Shown here: piece by piece, positions 1 to 10,270 of the stretch
Position numbering within the stretch: the stretch's first letter is position 1
Layout: every line of letters starts with the position of its first letter
Origin: Mycolicibacterium iranicum
Lineage (GTDB): Bacteria; Actinomycetota; Actinomycetes; Mycobacteriales; Mycobacteriaceae
NCBI RefSeq assembly: GCF_002101705.1
Contig: NZ_LQPC01000028.1
Location: forward strand, 124,001-188,000
DNA length: 64,000 nucleotides
Direction: 5' to 3'
Notes under the pieces: model-generated
Databases searched by the model: none
What the model was told of the DNA's origin: nothing
The model's input: only the letters and a program-made list of their open reading frames with translations
Translations under genes and position numbers: made by a program

Positions 1-620
1 GTCACCTGGGTGTTGGTCAAGATTGTGATCTTCTCGTTCTCCTGCGCGCGCTCCAGCATGATCTTCGATGCACGGAACTCTTCGCGGCGGTGGATCAGCG
101 TGACGCTGCGGGCGAAGCGGGTCAGGAACGTCGCCTCCTCCATGGCGGAGTCACCCCCACCGACGACGGCGATGTCTTGGTCGCGGAAGAAGAAGCCGTC
201 ACACGTCGCACAGGTGCTGACGCCCATGCCAAGCAGGTCGTCCTCGCCGGGGACACCGAGGTGGCGGGCTGCGGCGCCCATCGCCAGGATCACCGCACGC
301 GCCTGGTAGGTCTCGTCGCCGACCGTGACCGATTTCACCGGCCCGGCGAGGTCGACCGCGTCGACATCTTCCATGCGCAGGTCCGCACCGAAGCGCAGCG
401 CCTGTTCGCGCATCTCGTCCATCAGCTCGGGACCGGTGATGCCGTTGCGGAAGCCGGGGTAATTCTCGACCTCGGTGGTGGTCATCAGGGCACCGCCGAA
501 CTGCGAGCCCTCGAAGACCAGCGGCGTGAGCTGGGCGCGGGCGGCGTAGACGGCGGCGGTGTAGCCGGCGGGGCCGGATCCGATGATGATGAGGTCGTGA
601 ACGGTCTCTGAGGAGGTCAT
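1..620 (-). CDS. trxB: Thioredoxin reductase (C-terminal part outside the window)
   Basis: FAD/NADPH enzyme that reduces thioredoxin in the cytoplasm. Only the first 206 residues of a protein of about 310-330 are inside the window. The FAD-binding GSGPAG lies at residues 14-19, the redox-active CATC pair at 137-140 followed by DGFFF, and the NADPH-binding GGGDSA at about 154-159, the order expected for low-molecular-weight TrxB. The ATG is the first in frame. The gene reads leftwards out of the window, where trxC would be expected in mycobacteria. The sigM/rsmA genes just upstream are its usual mycobacterial neighbours. Confidence 0.97.
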   Translation of the reverse strand, partial: MTSSETVHDLIIIGSGPAGYTAAVYAARAQLTPLVFEGSQFGGALMTTTEVENYPGFRNGITGPELMDEMREQALRFGADLRMEDVDAVDLAGPVKSVTVGDETYQARAVILAMGAAARHLGVPGEDDLLGMGVSTCATCDGFFFRDQDIAVVGGGDSAMEEATFLTRFARSVTLIHRREEFRASKIMLERAQENEKITILTNTQV

Positions 621-686
621 GCGAACCTTTCTGCCTGGGGCAAGAGTTCTCCCGAACCGCAGCTGGGTAAACACCTGCAGTCTCTC

Positions 687-713
687 AACAACAGGGTAGG
701 CCGGGGTGTTCCC
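687..713 (-). promoter_or_regulatory. Candidate SigH-type promoter of trxB
   Basis: On the minus strand a GGGAACA element is followed 17 nt later by GTTG, about 65 nt upstream of the trxB start. This fits the SigH consensus GGGAAYA-N16/17-GTT described for mycobacterial thioredoxin genes. The motif match is seen; its use by SigH is inferred. Confidence 0.45.
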
Positions 714-732
714 GCGGCGTCACCGGGCGTGA

Positions 733-1299
733 TCACCGATGTAACGAGGTCTCGGCGAGCAACGCGGTGTGCGCGTCGTCGCACCCCGGCTCGACGACGA
801 CGGCGCGGACCTCACCTGCCGTTTGACCAGGGAGCAGCATCAATACAGCCGACCGGCGGAAAGCCTCGAGTTGGCGGCCGCCGAGCACCTCTGACCCCGG
901 CGAGTAGCCGAGGCCGGCCAGGCACGAACCACGCCGATGGGCATTGCTGAGCGGCCCGAGATCCGGCGGCGTGTCGAGCGCGGCACGAAGTTCGTCGTTC
1001 GAGAGCGGAAACGGCGGCCCCGACACCGTGATCTTCGATGCCGTCGGTCGCGCAGGAGATTCGGGCGACGAATCGTCGGCCAGCATGTGCGCGCCGACGA
1101 CGGTCGCCAGCGCCGCGGCGCCCAGGCCGGTGAGCAGACCCACCGATTGCGCGCGGCTCAGCTTCGGACGGGCGATCGAGTGGACGGCAGGGCGTGGCGC
1201 CGAACGGAGGGCCGCGGTGACCCGTGCGCTCACCGCGGGCGGGACCTTGGCGGCGTTGTCGGCGCGCAACTGCGACAGTTCACGCCGGATGCGGATCAC
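733..1299 (-). CDS. rsmA: Anti-sigma factor of SigM (RsmA-like)
   Basis: Membrane protein of 188 residues. The N-terminal about 45 residues are charged and cytoplasmic, one membrane segment lies at about 52-72, and the rest is extracytoplasmic with two cysteines (GSCLAG and EPGCDD). This is the layout of the Rv3912 anti-sigma factor that holds SigM inactive. An in-frame stop 46 nt upstream limits the choice, and the only plausible start is a GTG with no clear Shine-Dalgarno. It lies 58 nt after sigM on the same strand, as in other mycobacteria. Assignment rests mainly on topology and synteny. Confidence 0.8.
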   Translation of the reverse strand: MIRIRRELSQLRADNAAKVPPAVSARVTAALRSAPRPAVHSIARPKLSRAQSVGLLTGLGAAALATVVGAHMLADDSSPESPARPTASKITVSGPPFPLSNDELRAALDTPPDLGPLSNAHRRGSCLAGLGYSPGSEVLGGRQLEAFRRSAVLMLLPGQTAGEVRAVVVEPGCDDAHTALLAETSLHR

Positions 1300-1357
1300 C
1301 GCGGCGGGATCGTCTGAGTCTTCGCTGGGCTCGATCGTTCGAGGCTAGTCGACCGAC

Positions 1358-1936
1358 TCAATCTGCGGCGGCGCCGGCGGCAAGACAATTCAGCGATTCG
1401 GCGAGCTTCGTCCTGGCGCGGGAACACCGCGACTTGACCGTCCCTTCGGCGACGCCGAGCAGGCGCGCTGTCTCGGCCACCGAGAATCCCTGCATGTCGA
1501 CTGCGACTACCGCGGCACGCTGCTCCACGGGTAGGCGCATCAGTGCGCGTTCGATCAGGATCGTCGTTTCCAGCTCTCCGGTCGGATCCACGGAACCGCA
1601 CACCTGCTCGTCGAGGAGATCCCAGGCACGAATCTTGTTGCGGCGCAGACGATCCAGGCAGGCGTTGACCACAATGCGGTAGAGCCAGCTGCTCACCGCC
1701 GAGTCCCGGCGGAACAGCGGGGCGGTGCGGTGGGCCGCCAGCATCGCATCCTGCAGAGCGTCGGCGGCGTCGTCAGGGTCGCGACTGGTCAGTTGGGCGA
1801 GGCGATAGAGCTGCCGCTGGTGGCGGATGAAGAGTTCCTCGAAGGCATACCGGTCTCCGTTGACATGTGCAGTCAGCAGGTCGGCGTCCGTGCGCGGCTG
1901 CCCGGTCGGCCGCGGATCCACCCCGAAAATCCCCAC
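1358..1936 (-). CDS. sigM: ECF RNA polymerase sigma factor SigM
   Basis: Sigma-70 family ECF factor of 192 residues. Region 2 is visible around YAFEELFIRHQRQLYRLA and DAADALQDAML, and region 4 around LPVEQRAAVVAV and GVAEGTVKSRCSRAR, the DNA-recognition helix. It directs RNA polymerase to ECF promoters and in mycobacteria controls a set of secreted and ESX-related genes. A GTG start is used. It lies between the murJ-pseudokinase gene and its anti-sigma gene on the same strand, which is the Rv3910-Rv3911-Rv3912 arrangement and supports SigM over other ECF factors. Confidence 0.92.
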   Translation of the reverse strand: MGIFGVDPRPTGQPRTDADLLTAHVNGDRYAFEELFIRHQRQLYRLAQLTSRDPDDAADALQDAMLAAHRTAPLFRRDSAVSSWLYRIVVNACLDRLRRNKIRAWDLLDEQVCGSVDPTGELETTILIERALMRLPVEQRAAVVAVDMQGFSVAETARLLGVAEGTVKSRCSRARTKLAESLNCLAAGAAAD

Positions 1937-1992
1937 AGCCGAACATTAATCGGCACCAGGGCAGGGTCCGGACACCAGTTTCGGTGCGACGG

Positions 1993-4900
1993 TCAGGAGC
2001 GTGCGTTGAGGGTGATCTCGGCGATGTCCGAGCGGCTTTCACCGCTCACCTGTCCGAGGGTCGAGACCCAGACGAGGACGTTGGAGGTCGGTTGTGCGTC
2101 CGGCACCTCGATGGTGTTGGAACCCGGCTTGAGGGGGGTCGGATCGGTCAGCGCAGTGGTGTCCTCGAGCGACGACGGTGTGGCGGTGTCCGCCGAACGA
2201 ATCTGCACCGACGTACCCGTGCTGTTGAGGTTGATCGTGACCGAGCCGATGGTCGCCGGTTCGGGCAGCTGCAGCATCAGGCCCACACCGTTCTTGAAGT
2301 TCGGGAACGGCACCGGGTCGGTATAGGTGTCGATCGGCCACACCGTTGTCGGGTTGCCGTCGATGGCCAGCGGGGCGAGATCGGGTGCGTCGGCTTCACC
2401 CTCGGGCGAAAACACGGTAGCGCGAACAGGTTTGATCGCCGATCCGCTCGCGGCCGGGCTCTCCGACGTCGACGACGTTTCCGGAGCGTTGAGGCCCAGC
2501 TCGTCGCCGCCGAGGCCGCTGCCGACATCGCCGAAGATCCGGCTGAGCACTGTCGCGAGCAGGACCACCGCGACGACCACGATGACGCCGGCGACGCTCA
2601 GCCCGATGATGAGTCCTTTTCGCCGCCGCGCGGCGGCATCGACGTCGGGCTCCGGCAGCGGGTCGTCGTCGCGTTGCCCCGGCGCCGGGTCGTCGACGGG
2701 TGCGATGTGGTCGGTGCGGTCGGCGATCGCGGTGGCCTGCTGTAGCAGGTTGAGCAGCGTCGGGGCGCTGCGGATACCGCCGCCCTCCTGGACTGCGCGC
2801 GCTGCGGCAGCCGAGATCTGGAACGGAATGTCGCGGTCGACCAACTTCGGCTCGACAGGTTGACCGGCGGCGTCGAGGTCCGCCTGGGCAAGACCGCTGG
2901 GGTCACCGGTCTCAGGCAGCGGCCACTTGTTGATCAGCAGCGCATAGAGCGCGGCCCCGATGCCGCGGATGTCGTCGTCGGGGGAGGCGTCAGGCAGTGT
3001 CGCGGGGAACGCGAGGGCAACGTCGCCGTCGATGCTGACCCGGATCCGATTCGGGTGGTCGATCGACAGTGCCACGCCGTTGCGGTGCGCGACCTCGGCG
3101 GCTGCGGCCAGCGACTGGATGGCGCGGGCCCCGCCGATGGGCGACGGATGGGTGTCGGCCACCTCGGCCAGGGACCCACCGCGGATCCACTCCGAGACCA
3201 CGAGGCCGCCGCCGCCCGTCTTCACGACGTCGAGCACCCGGGCGACACCGGGCATGTCGATGCGGCTGAGCCGCTGCGTCCGGTCCAGGATCCCCTGGAC
3301 CGTCTGCGCGGGCATCGTCGACTCGGGGTCGACGAATGTCAGCGCGACCTGCCGGTCGAGGGCCGTATCGAGGGCCTGCCAGAACTGAAGGTTGGCAGGG
3401 CCGCCGTGGGAGACGAGGAGCCGGTAGCGCCCGCTGACTGTGGCGCCCGGGATCAGCTGGAGCTCTTCGGCGGAAGTCGCGGTCTCGATGGCGGGCTCGC
3501 GCGGCGGATCGAAGGCGGGGACCTCGCGGGTGGGGTCACCGCCGTAGTCCGACGGCGGCCGCGGTGGGGATTCCGACGCGGGCCGGGCAGTCGGGATAGA
3601 CGTCGGAATGGCGGTCGTCGCGGAGTCGTCGGCGGGGGCGTGGATGCCCTCGTCGGGAATGTCGGGGACGTCGGGCTGGAAGTCGTCGGGTCGAACCGTC
3701 GATTCAGATCCCGACGGCCGGGCGATCCTGGTCGTGGCGGCGGGATCAGAGGAAGGCGAAGAATCGCTGGTGGGTTTGTCGCTCACCGCAGATCCTCTCC
3801 GCCTCCCGTCGGCGGCAACCTCGGCCGATGGTTGCCTTCGATCAGGGTACGTGAGCGGTCTAGGCGGTATGGCCCGGACCGGCGGTGCCGGCACCGGTGC
3901 GCGGCTACCGACGCGCCGCCGAACCGCAGACAGCGCCGCCTGGGCGTCAGGGACCTTCGCAGCAAGCATCACGCCGGCGATGATCGGCACCATCACCAGG
4001 CCGAGCGCCAGCAGCCGCAGCAGAGAGCCGCCGGCACCCCAGTGCTCGGTCAGGTTCTCCAGGCCGGCCAGCGTGTCGATGACGTGGGCGATGAGGCCTG
4101 CGGCAAGCGACGCGGTGATGGTGACCAGGATGGTTCGGACGACGTCGCGGCCGACGAGCCGTCCGTCGGGCGGATCGAGCCGCGCCCGCAGCAGCAGATA
4201 ACCGACGGTGGCGCCGGCGAGGAAGCCGAGACCGTTGGCCAGGCCGAGGTAGCCCGCGACCAGTTCGCGGTCGTCGGTCAGGTGTGGCGCTGCCAGCGAC
4301 GCGGCGACCTTCACCACGGTGATGACGACGATCAGCACGATCGGCGTCCACGGTTCCTGCCGGGCGTAGAACACCCGCAGCTGCAACAGGACCAGGGCGT
4401 ACGGGATGAGCGTGAAGGACGAGAGGGTGATCGCCATCCCGAGATACCCGGCGTCGACGGCGCCGAAGTTGCCGTAGGAGAACAGCGCGCTGCCGATGGC
4501 GGGCCCGCCGACGGTCATCATCGCCACGATGGGTATCAGCGACACCATCGTCAGGCGGGTGGCCAGTGAGAGATCGGCCAGCACGGCCGGGCCGTTCTCG
4601 GCCGCGGCGTTGCGCGAGAGTCTCGGCATCACGACCGTCAGCACGGTGACGCCGACGATGCCGAACGGGAGCTGCAGGATCAGCCACGTGTAGTTGTAGA
4701 TCGCCGGGCCTGACGCGGCCGCCGAGCTGGCGACCTGATTGCCGACGATGAAGCCGACCTGGCTGATGAGCACGTAGAGCACCATCGCGACGGCCATCAT
4801 CCCGAACTTCTTCAGGCGGTCGTCGATGCCCCACAACGGCCGCAGGCTGACCCGCTCGCGGCGAATCGCGACGAACAACACCGTGGCCTGGGCGACGACG

Positions 4901-5559
4901 CCGAGCGTAGTGCCGATGCCCAGGACTAGGAGCTTGGCGTTGCCCATCTCGACCGGATTCAGCGAGAGTTCGCCCGGCACAAGGACATACACCACCAGCG
5001 TGAGGATGGCGACGACGTTGTTGACCACCGGCGCCCAGGCCGGTGGTCCGAAGATGTTGCGGGTGTTCAGGATCGCCATGAACACCGAGGACAGCCCGTA
5101 GAAGATGATCTGCGGCAGCAGCAGGTAGGCGAACGCGGTCGTCAGCGGGCGGTCGACGAGCGGATCGGGCCCCAGCATCAGGTCCACCAGCAGCGGCGCA
5201 GCCACCGTCGAGAGCAGCGTGACCACCAGTAGCAGCGTGGTGGCAAGCGTCAAAAGCCTTCGGACGAAAGCGGTTCCACCATCGGGGTCATCGCGTTCGG
5301 CGCGGGCGAGCACCGGCACGAAGATCGCCGTGAACGTCGCCTCGAGCACCAGCGCGGCAATCATGTTCGGCAGCTGGTTGGCCACCGTGAATGCGCTCGA
5401 CAGCGCCGCGCCGAGGATCGCGGCGAGCAGCACGATGCGCGCGAACCCGGTCAGCCTGCTGACAAGGGTGGCCAGCGCCATGCCCCACGACCGCGACACC
5501 ACCGCCGCGTCGGACATCTCCTGGCGCTCCGCCGCGCGGGGCGGAGGGGTCTCACGCAT
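1993..5559 (-). CDS. murJ: MurJ lipid II flippase fused to an intracellular pseudokinase and extracytoplasmic domain
   Basis: Essential flippase that moves lipid II across the membrane for peptidoglycan synthesis. Of 1188 residues, about the first 540 form the multi-spanning MurJ/MviN core. A Pro/Asp-rich linker follows, then a kinase-like domain at about 702-950, one membrane helix at about 982-1004, and an extracytoplasmic C-terminal domain. The kinase fold lacks catalytic residues: the usual VAxK lysine site reads VALTFV, the HRD loop reads LSIDHPNRI, and the DFG site reads LAFPA, so it is a pseudokinase. In M. tuberculosis this domain binds FhaA when phosphorylated. The ATG chosen overlaps the stop of the upstream gene by 8 bp; another ATG 42 nt downstream, with GGAG in front, is also possible. 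Confidence 0.93.
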   Translation of the reverse strand: MRETPPPRAAERQEMSDAAVVSRSWGMALATLVSRLTGFARIVLLAAILGAALSSAFTVANQLPNMIAALVLEATFTAIFVPVLARAERDDPDGGTAFVRRLLTLATTLLLVVTLLSTVAAPLLVDLMLGPDPLVDRPLTTAFAYLLLPQIIFYGLSSVFMAILNTRNIFGPPAWAPVVNNVVAILTLVVYVLVPGELSLNPVEMGNAKLLVLGIGTTLGVVAQATVLFVAIRRERVSLRPLWGIDDRLKKFGMMAVAMVLYVLISQVGFIVGNQVASSAAASGPAIYNYTWLILQLPFGIVGVTVLTVVMPRLSRNAAAENGPAVLADLSLATRLTMVSLIPIVAMMTVGGPAIGSALFSYGNFGAVDAGYLGMAITLSSFTLIPYALVLLQLRVFYARQEPWTPIVLIVVITVVKVAASLAAPHLTDDRELVAGYLGLANGLGFLAGATVGYLLLRARLDPPDGRLVGRDVVRTILVTITASLAAGLIAHVIDTLAGLENLTEHWGAGGSLLRLLALGLVMVPIIAGVMLAAKVPDAQAALSAVRRRVGSRAPVPAPPVRAIPPRPLTYPDRRQPSAEVAADGRRRGSAVSDKPTSDSSPSSDPAATTRIARPSGSESTVRPDDFQPDVPDIPDEGIHAPADDSATTAIPTSIPTARPASESPPRPPSDYGGDPTREVPAFDPPREPAIETATSAEELQLIPGATVSGRYRLLVSHGGPANLQFWQALDTALDRQVALTFVDPESTMPAQTVQGILDRTQRLSRIDMPGVARVLDVVKTGGGGLVVSEWIRGGSLAEVADTHPSPIGGARAIQSLAAAAEVAHRNGVALSIDHPNRIRVSIDGDVALAFPATLPDASPDDDIRGIGAALYALLINKWPLPETGDPSGLAQADLDAAGQPVEPKLVDRDIPFQISAAAARAVQEGGGIRSAPTLLNLLQQATAIADRTDHIAPVDDPAPGQRDDDPLPEPDVDAAARRRKGLIIGLSVAGVIVVVAVVLLATVLSRIFGDVGSGLGGDELGLNAPETSSTSESPAASGSAIKPVRATVFSPEGEADAPDLAPLAIDGNPTTVWPIDTYTDPVPFPNFKNGVGLMLQLPEPATIGSVTINLNSTGTSVQIRSADTATPSSLEDTTALTDPTPLKPGSNTIEVPDAQPTSNVLVWVSTLGQVSGESRSDIAEITLNARS

Positions 5560-7927
5560 CGGCCGGGGTCTCGTCATCGCGGTAGGAGAGTGCCACCTCG
5601 ATCGGGTCGGGCCGGTCGAGATCGGCGCGGTCGGGCTGGCCGCGGAACCGGTGCCACAGGCGACGGCCGACCAGCAGCGCCAGCACCGCGCCACCGGTCA
5701 GCGTGATGAAGAACAGCACCTTGCCGTAGGCGTTGGAGTGCACCGACAGGCGTACCGGCTCGCCGAGCGGCACACCGTCGGCGGTGCGCAGGGCCACATC
5801 CACGGCGACACGCTGGGTGAAGTGCACCTCGATGGGGACCTTGAGCGGCAGGAAGCCCGGGGGTAGCACGATCTCGCCCATGTCGGTCACCGTCATACCT
5901 GGGGGCGCGTCGATGTCCAGACGCACGCGGATCGGCACCGGGAGGTCGTTGCGCAGCGCCAGAGGCAGCGGGCTGCGTTCTGTCGCCAGCGTGTAGGACC
6001 CGCCCGGGTTCACAATCGTGACGGCGTTGAAGAGATCCTCAACGGTGCGTCCCACGGCCGTCAACCGCTGCTGGGCAAGCCCGTTGCGGGCGTCGGGCGG
6101 CACCGAAAGACTCAGCGCGCGAAGCAGATCCTCGCGCAGCGGCGCGGTGTACTGATATCCGGTCAGGCCGGTGCGCTCATCGGTGGTCAGCGCCGCCGTC
6201 AGCCCCCACAGGCGTCCCGTCGCCGCGGCGATGCCCGTCACCACGCCTGCGTCGAACCGGCCGCGGGGGTTGCCGAGCGGCCCGGTGGGGAGCGGGGCGT
6301 CCCGCGCCGCGGCATTGGCCTCGTTGATGAGTACGGGCAGCGGGCGGGGCATGGCGAGCCCGGCGCGGATGCTGGTCGCCACCGCGCTGAGGATCGACTG
6401 GGCATCCTGGGGGCTCAAGTTCCACATCAGCGGCGGCATCAGGATCTCGGTCCGCGGTGTCGTCTCCGGGTGCAGGCTGCGCCACAGCAGCGAGGCCAGT
6501 GCGTCCTGGCGGCGTGCCGCCGCGGAGTCCTGCTTGACGGAGACATCGAGGGACGGATCGACATAGGACGGGGACTCCGGAGTCGGGCCGACGCTGGCAA
6601 GGGCTGCGCCGACAGCCGGATCGAACGGTGCGGCCACGACGGAGGGGGTGTAGCGGATCGGAGCGGTGTCGGCGGTCTCGGCCATGCCGTCAGCAGTCTC
6701 CTCGGGCCCGACCAGGTTCGCCGCGCCTATCGCGACCGTCGGCCCCTGCCCGGCGAGCAACTGGACGGCTGGTGCGGTGAGCGGGCCGTCACCGATGAGG
6801 CTTGCGCCTCGGGTCGAGGTGATGCCCAGGATCTGGTCGACGATGCCACCGGCCCCGGTGGTGGCGATCGAGGACAGACCGGGATCGGCGACCCGGTTCA
6901 GCGCGTCGAGATCGGCCTGCGCGTACGCCGTCGGCGCCACGCACATGCGCCGCGCCAACGCCTTGAGCCGAGTCATCCAGTCGATCGCGGCCTGCTGTCC
7001 GGCACCCGGGTGGGTGGGTGTGCCGGGCCCGGCGTCGGCGGCGTCGTCGACGACGTAGCCGGTGGTCATGGCGTTGACGGTCACCAGCAGATCGGGATCC
7101 ACAGCCAGGCACAGCGCGCGGGTGACGTCCCCGCCGGGATCGACCTCGGGGCTGGTGGCGAAGTCCACGGCGGTCAACATCGTGTCGAGGCGCCCGCCCG
7201 GGGCCAGCGAGGTCGCGAGTTCGTCGTCGATGAGACGCACCGGGGTGGTGCCGCCGGGTGCGCCCGCAGCGAGCCTCGGCCGGTCGGCCAGCGGCCAGAA
7301 CATCGTGAGCCCGACCGGACGGGTGGTGTCAGGCGGTACCGCGGACTCGAGTGCGTCGGTGGCGGTGGTCTCGGCATCTTGACCCTCCGGCCCCTGCTGG
7401 GGAGGGACGCCGAGCACGGGAAGAAGGAAGCGCGAGTCGTCGAGACGTGCCGCGGCCCCGTAGTCGGGGGTGCCGTTGACGTTGACCATGAACGGATACA
7501 CGCCAGGGGTGTCGATCCGCAGCGACGACCCCTCCTGCGACCTCAGCGGGAAGGCGAGCCGAAACGGAACCTGCTGTCCGCGTGCGAGTTCCGGTGCGGC
7601 AGTGATGAAGTCGGCGACGGGTTGGTACTGGTCGACATTCCCCGCGAGGTCGGTGCGCAGCGCGCTGGACGACGTCACCACCGGGGCGCGCTCAAGGCGC
7701 ACCACGACATCACGCACCTCGCGGTCGCCGACGTTGCTGATCGTGCCGGTCACGGTCACCATCTGATCGCTGGTCGTGGTGACGGTGTCGGGGGTGATGC
7801 TGTCGATCTGCACGCGCAGGAACGGGATCGACGGCGGCTGGGCGGCCGCGAGTGGGGGAGCGGCGAGCGGCGCCACGGCAAGCAGCAGCGCGACAACCAC
7901 CACGAGCAGGCGCCCAGGCCCTGTCAC
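5552..7927 (-). CDS. Large secreted/membrane protein, Rv3909-like (DUF6049 type)
   Basis: Protein of 791 residues with a signal peptide (hydrophobic stretch about 5-25 ending AAAQ), a long extracytoplasmic region and one C-terminal membrane helix at about 745-765 followed by a charged tail. No catalytic motif was recognised. It starts with GTG overlapping the mutT4 stop (GTGA) and its own stop overlaps the murJ start, so mutT4, this gene and murJ are translationally coupled. The position between a Nudix gene and murJ is the Rv3908-Rv3909-Rv3910 order, which suggests an envelope role linked to MurJ; that role is inferred from context only. Confidence 0.85.
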   Translation of the reverse strand: MTGPGRLLVVVVALLLAVAPLAAPPLAAAQPPSIPFLRVQIDSITPDTVTTTSDQMVTVTGTISNVGDREVRDVVVRLERAPVVTSSSALRTDLAGNVDQYQPVADFITAAPELARGQQVPFRLAFPLRSQEGSSLRIDTPGVYPFMVNVNGTPDYGAAARLDDSRFLLPVLGVPPQQGPEGQDAETTATDALESAVPPDTTRPVGLTMFWPLADRPRLAAGAPGGTTPVRLIDDELATSLAPGGRLDTMLTAVDFATSPEVDPGGDVTRALCLAVDPDLLVTVNAMTTGYVVDDAADAGPGTPTHPGAGQQAAIDWMTRLKALARRMCVAPTAYAQADLDALNRVADPGLSSIATTGAGGIVDQILGITSTRGASLIGDGPLTAPAVQLLAGQGPTVAIGAANLVGPEETADGMAETADTAPIRYTPSVVAAPFDPAVGAALASVGPTPESPSYVDPSLDVSVKQDSAAARRQDALASLLWRSLHPETTPRTEILMPPLMWNLSPQDAQSILSAVATSIRAGLAMPRPLPVLINEANAAARDAPLPTGPLGNPRGRFDAGVVTGIAAATGRLWGLTAALTTDERTGLTGYQYTAPLREDLLRALSLSVPPDARNGLAQQRLTAVGRTVEDLFNAVTIVNPGGSYTLATERSPLPLALRNDLPVPIRVRLDIDAPPGMTVTDMGEIVLPPGFLPLKVPIEVHFTQRVAVDVALRTADGVPLGEPVRLSVHSNAYGKVLFFITLTGGAVLALLVGRRLWHRFRGQPDRADLDRPDPIEVALSYRDDETPADA

Positions 7928-8730
7928 GGTCCTTGACCGCAGCCGTTCGTCCGCCGGCCGGGCTGGGGTTGAGCGCTGGTATCAGGCCTGCGCTGGCGGG
8001 TGTGGGAGTGCGTCTGACCGCGGCGTCGCGGCGTCGTGCGAGGCAGCGGCGGAAGCGCGCCGGGCCCGTCGGAATGCAACTTGTCGATCAGTTCGTCGGC
8101 GACCTCGGCGAGCTTGCGTTCGTCGGCGTATGCCAGCCGTGACGGCAGCTCCCGCAGCGGAACCCACGCCACTTCGGTGACCTCGAGGTCTTCGTCGGAG
8201 AGCTCGCCGCCGAGGAAGCGCATCAGGTAGTGGTGCACGGTCTTGTGTACTCGCCGGCCCTCGGTGACGAACCAGTAGTCGATGCTGCCCAGCGCGGCCA
8301 GCACGCTGCCCTGGATGCCGGTCTCCTCCGCTACCTCGCGAATCGCGGTCTGCTCGGCGGTCTCACCCATCTCGATGTGGCCCTTCGGCAGCGACCACAG
8401 CATGCGTCCGCGCCGGTCGATGCGGCCGATGAGGGCCGCCACCTGATTGTCCTTGGGCCCGTCGAGGCCGTCGATGACGAGACCGCCCGCGGACGTCTCG
8501 TGGACGGTGCGAAGCCGTTCCTGAGGCCGCCGCGCCCGCGTCTTCTGAGGTTTGGGAACCTGGCCGGACTTGTCGCCGGATGCACCGTTGGAACTGTGCT
8601 GGGGGTGGTTGGCGGACTGGTCGGAACCGGACTCGGGAGGGCCCGCAGCGCGTCGGCCGCGGCGCCGTCCTCGGCGCCGTCGTGGCCTCGCCTGCTCCCC
8701 GTCCGACACCCAAGCGATAGTAGCTGGCAT
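7924..8730 (-). CDS. mutT4: Nudix hydrolase MutT4
   Basis: Nudix-family pyrophosphohydrolase of 268 residues. The complete Nudix box lies at about residues 117-139 (G-H-I-E-M-G-E ... REVAEETGI), with the REVAEE metal-binding core intact. The N-terminal about 70 residues are Arg/Pro-rich and the C-terminal tail is also basic and low-complexity, both outside the fold. The homologue Rv3908 is called MutT4 but its preferred substrate is not evident from sequence. It is divergent from pcnA with a gap of only 64 bp. Confidence 0.9.
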   Translation of the reverse strand: MPATIAWVSDGEQARPRRRRGRRRGRRAAGPPESGSDQSANHPQHSSNGASGDKSGQVPKPQKTRARRPQERLRTVHETSAGGLVIDGLDGPKDNQVAALIGRIDRRGRMLWSLPKGHIEMGETAEQTAIREVAEETGIQGSVLAALGSIDYWFVTEGRRVHKTVHHYLMRFLGGELSDEDLEVTEVAWVPLRELPSRLAYADERKLAEVADELIDKLHSDGPGALPPLPRTTPRRRGQTHSHTRQRRPDTSAQPQPGRRTNGCGQGP

Positions 8731-8794
8731 GAACAGCGCCCCTCACCACACTCGCCGGTCGGTGACATGCCTGTGACCAGTAGGCTCACCGGAC

Positions 8795-10264
8795 GTGCCC
8801 GACCCTAGCCGCGACGCCGTGACCGACACCGAGTTGCTCGGTGCTGCGCAGGTGGCGCTCACCGAGCATGGCGAGGTGCTGCGCGGGTTGGGGAGGGTGT
8901 TCGCCGACAACGGCCATGAGCTGTATCTGGTGGGCGGAAGTGTGCGCGATGCGCTGCTCGGCCGCCTGGGTGAGGACCTGGACTTCACCACCGATGCGCG
9001 TCCCGACCAGATGATGCGGTTCCTGCGTCGCTGGGGTGACGCGATGTGGGATACGGGCATCGACTTCGGCACCCTGGCGATCGGCAAAGGCACGGACCGC
9101 CTGGAGATCACCACGTTCCGCGCCGACACCTACGACCAGGTATCCCGCAATCCCGAGGTGCGGTTCGGCGACAACCTCGCCGATGATCTCGTCCGCCGTG
9201 ATTTCACGGTGAACGCGATGGCGGTGCGCATCACCCCCGATGATCCTGCGGGCATCGGTGAGTTCCTCGATCCCGTGGGCGGTTTGGCTGCTCTGCGGCA
9301 GGCTGTGCTCGACACTCCGTCGGAACCGGAGGTGTCTTTCGGCGACGATCCGCTGCGAATGCTGCGCGCGGCGAGATTCGTGTCGCAGCTCGGCTTCGCG
9401 GTGGCGCCGAGAGTGCGGAGTGCGCTTGAGGAGATGGCGTCGCAGCTGTCGCGGATCACCGCCGAGCGGGTCGCGGCCGAACTCGACAAGCTGCTTCTCG
9501 GCGCTGATCCCGTCGCCGGCCTGGACCTGATGGTGGAGACGGGGTTGGGCGACGTGGTGCTGCCGGAGATCGGCGCGATGCGCATGGCGATCGACGAGCA
9601 CCACCAGCACAAGGACGTCTACCAGCATTCGCTGACGGTGCTGCGGCAGGCCATCGATCTCGAGGAGGGCGGTCCCGACCTGGTGCTGCGCTGGGCGGCG
9701 CTGCTGCACGACATCGGCAAGCCCGCGACGCGCAGGCATGAACCCGACGGCGGCGTGAGCTTCCACCATCACGAGGTCGTCGGCGCGAAGATGGCGCGCA
9801 AGCGGATGCGTGAGCTGAAGTACTCCACGCAGATGATCGCCGACGTCTCGCAGCTGGTGTATCTGCATCTGCGGTTCCACGGCTATGGCGACGGGCGGTG
9901 GACCGATTCGGCGGTGCGCCGCTACGTCACCGACGCCGGACCGCTGCTGAGCCGCCTGCACAAGCTGGTGCGTGCGGACTGCACGACCCGCAACAAACGG
10001 CGCGCCGCGCGGCTGCAGGCGAACTACGACGATCTGGAACGACGCATCGCCGAGCTGGCGGCCAAGGAAGACCTGGAGCGGGTCCGGCCGGACATCGACG
10101 GCAACGAGATCATGAAGATCCTCGGGATCCCGCCGGGCCCTGAGGTTGGTAAGGCGTGGAACCACCTCAAGGAGTTGCGGCTCGATCGCGGCCCGCTCGA
10201 CCACGACCAGGCTGTCGAAGAATTGTTGAGGTGGTGGAACGAGCAGGGCGGTCCGCGCGTCTGA
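8795..10264 (+). CDS. pcnA: CCA tRNA nucleotidyltransferase / poly(A) polymerase family
   Basis: Class II nucleotidyltransferase of 489 residues. The N-terminal catalytic signature is present: GSVRDALLGR at about 50 and the metal-binding DLDFTT at about 62-67. An RNA-binding helical region follows, and a C-terminal HD domain has HDIGKP near residue 305. This is the layout of the bacterial CCA-adding enzyme that completes or repairs tRNA 3' ends. A GTG start is used; a second GTG 24 nt downstream is possible. The orientation, divergent from mutT4, is conserved in mycobacteria. Confidence 0.93.
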   Translation: MPDPSRDAVTDTELLGAAQVALTEHGEVLRGLGRVFADNGHELYLVGGSVRDALLGRLGEDLDFTTDARPDQMMRFLRRWGDAMWDTGIDFGTLAIGKGTDRLEITTFRADTYDQVSRNPEVRFGDNLADDLVRRDFTVNAMAVRITPDDPAGIGEFLDPVGGLAALRQAVLDTPSEPEVSFGDDPLRMLRAARFVSQLGFAVAPRVRSALEEMASQLSRITAERVAAELDKLLLGADPVAGLDLMVETGLGDVVLPEIGAMRMAIDEHHQHKDVYQHSLTVLRQAIDLEEGGPDLVLRWAALLHDIGKPATRRHEPDGGVSFHHHEVVGAKMARKRMRELKYSTQMIADVSQLVYLHLRFHGYGDGRWTDSAVRRYVTDAGPLLSRLHKLVRADCTTRNKRRAARLQANYDDLERRIAELAAKEDLERVRPDIDGNEIMKILGIPPGPEVGKAWNHLKELRLDRGPLDHDQAVEELLRWWNEQGGPRV

Positions 10265-10270
10265 TCAAGT

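Noticed and set aside
2860..4569. Plus-strand open frame of 569 codons
   Set aside because: It is antisense to murJ, with Arg/Gly/Asp-rich composition typical of a GC-rich shadow frame and no recognisable domain.
6470..7936. Plus-strand open frame of 488 codons
   Set aside because: It is antisense to the Rv3909-like gene and has shadow-frame composition.
8786..10204. Minus-strand open frame of 472 codons
   Set aside because: It mirrors pcnA on the other strand. pcnA has all family motifs; this frame has none.
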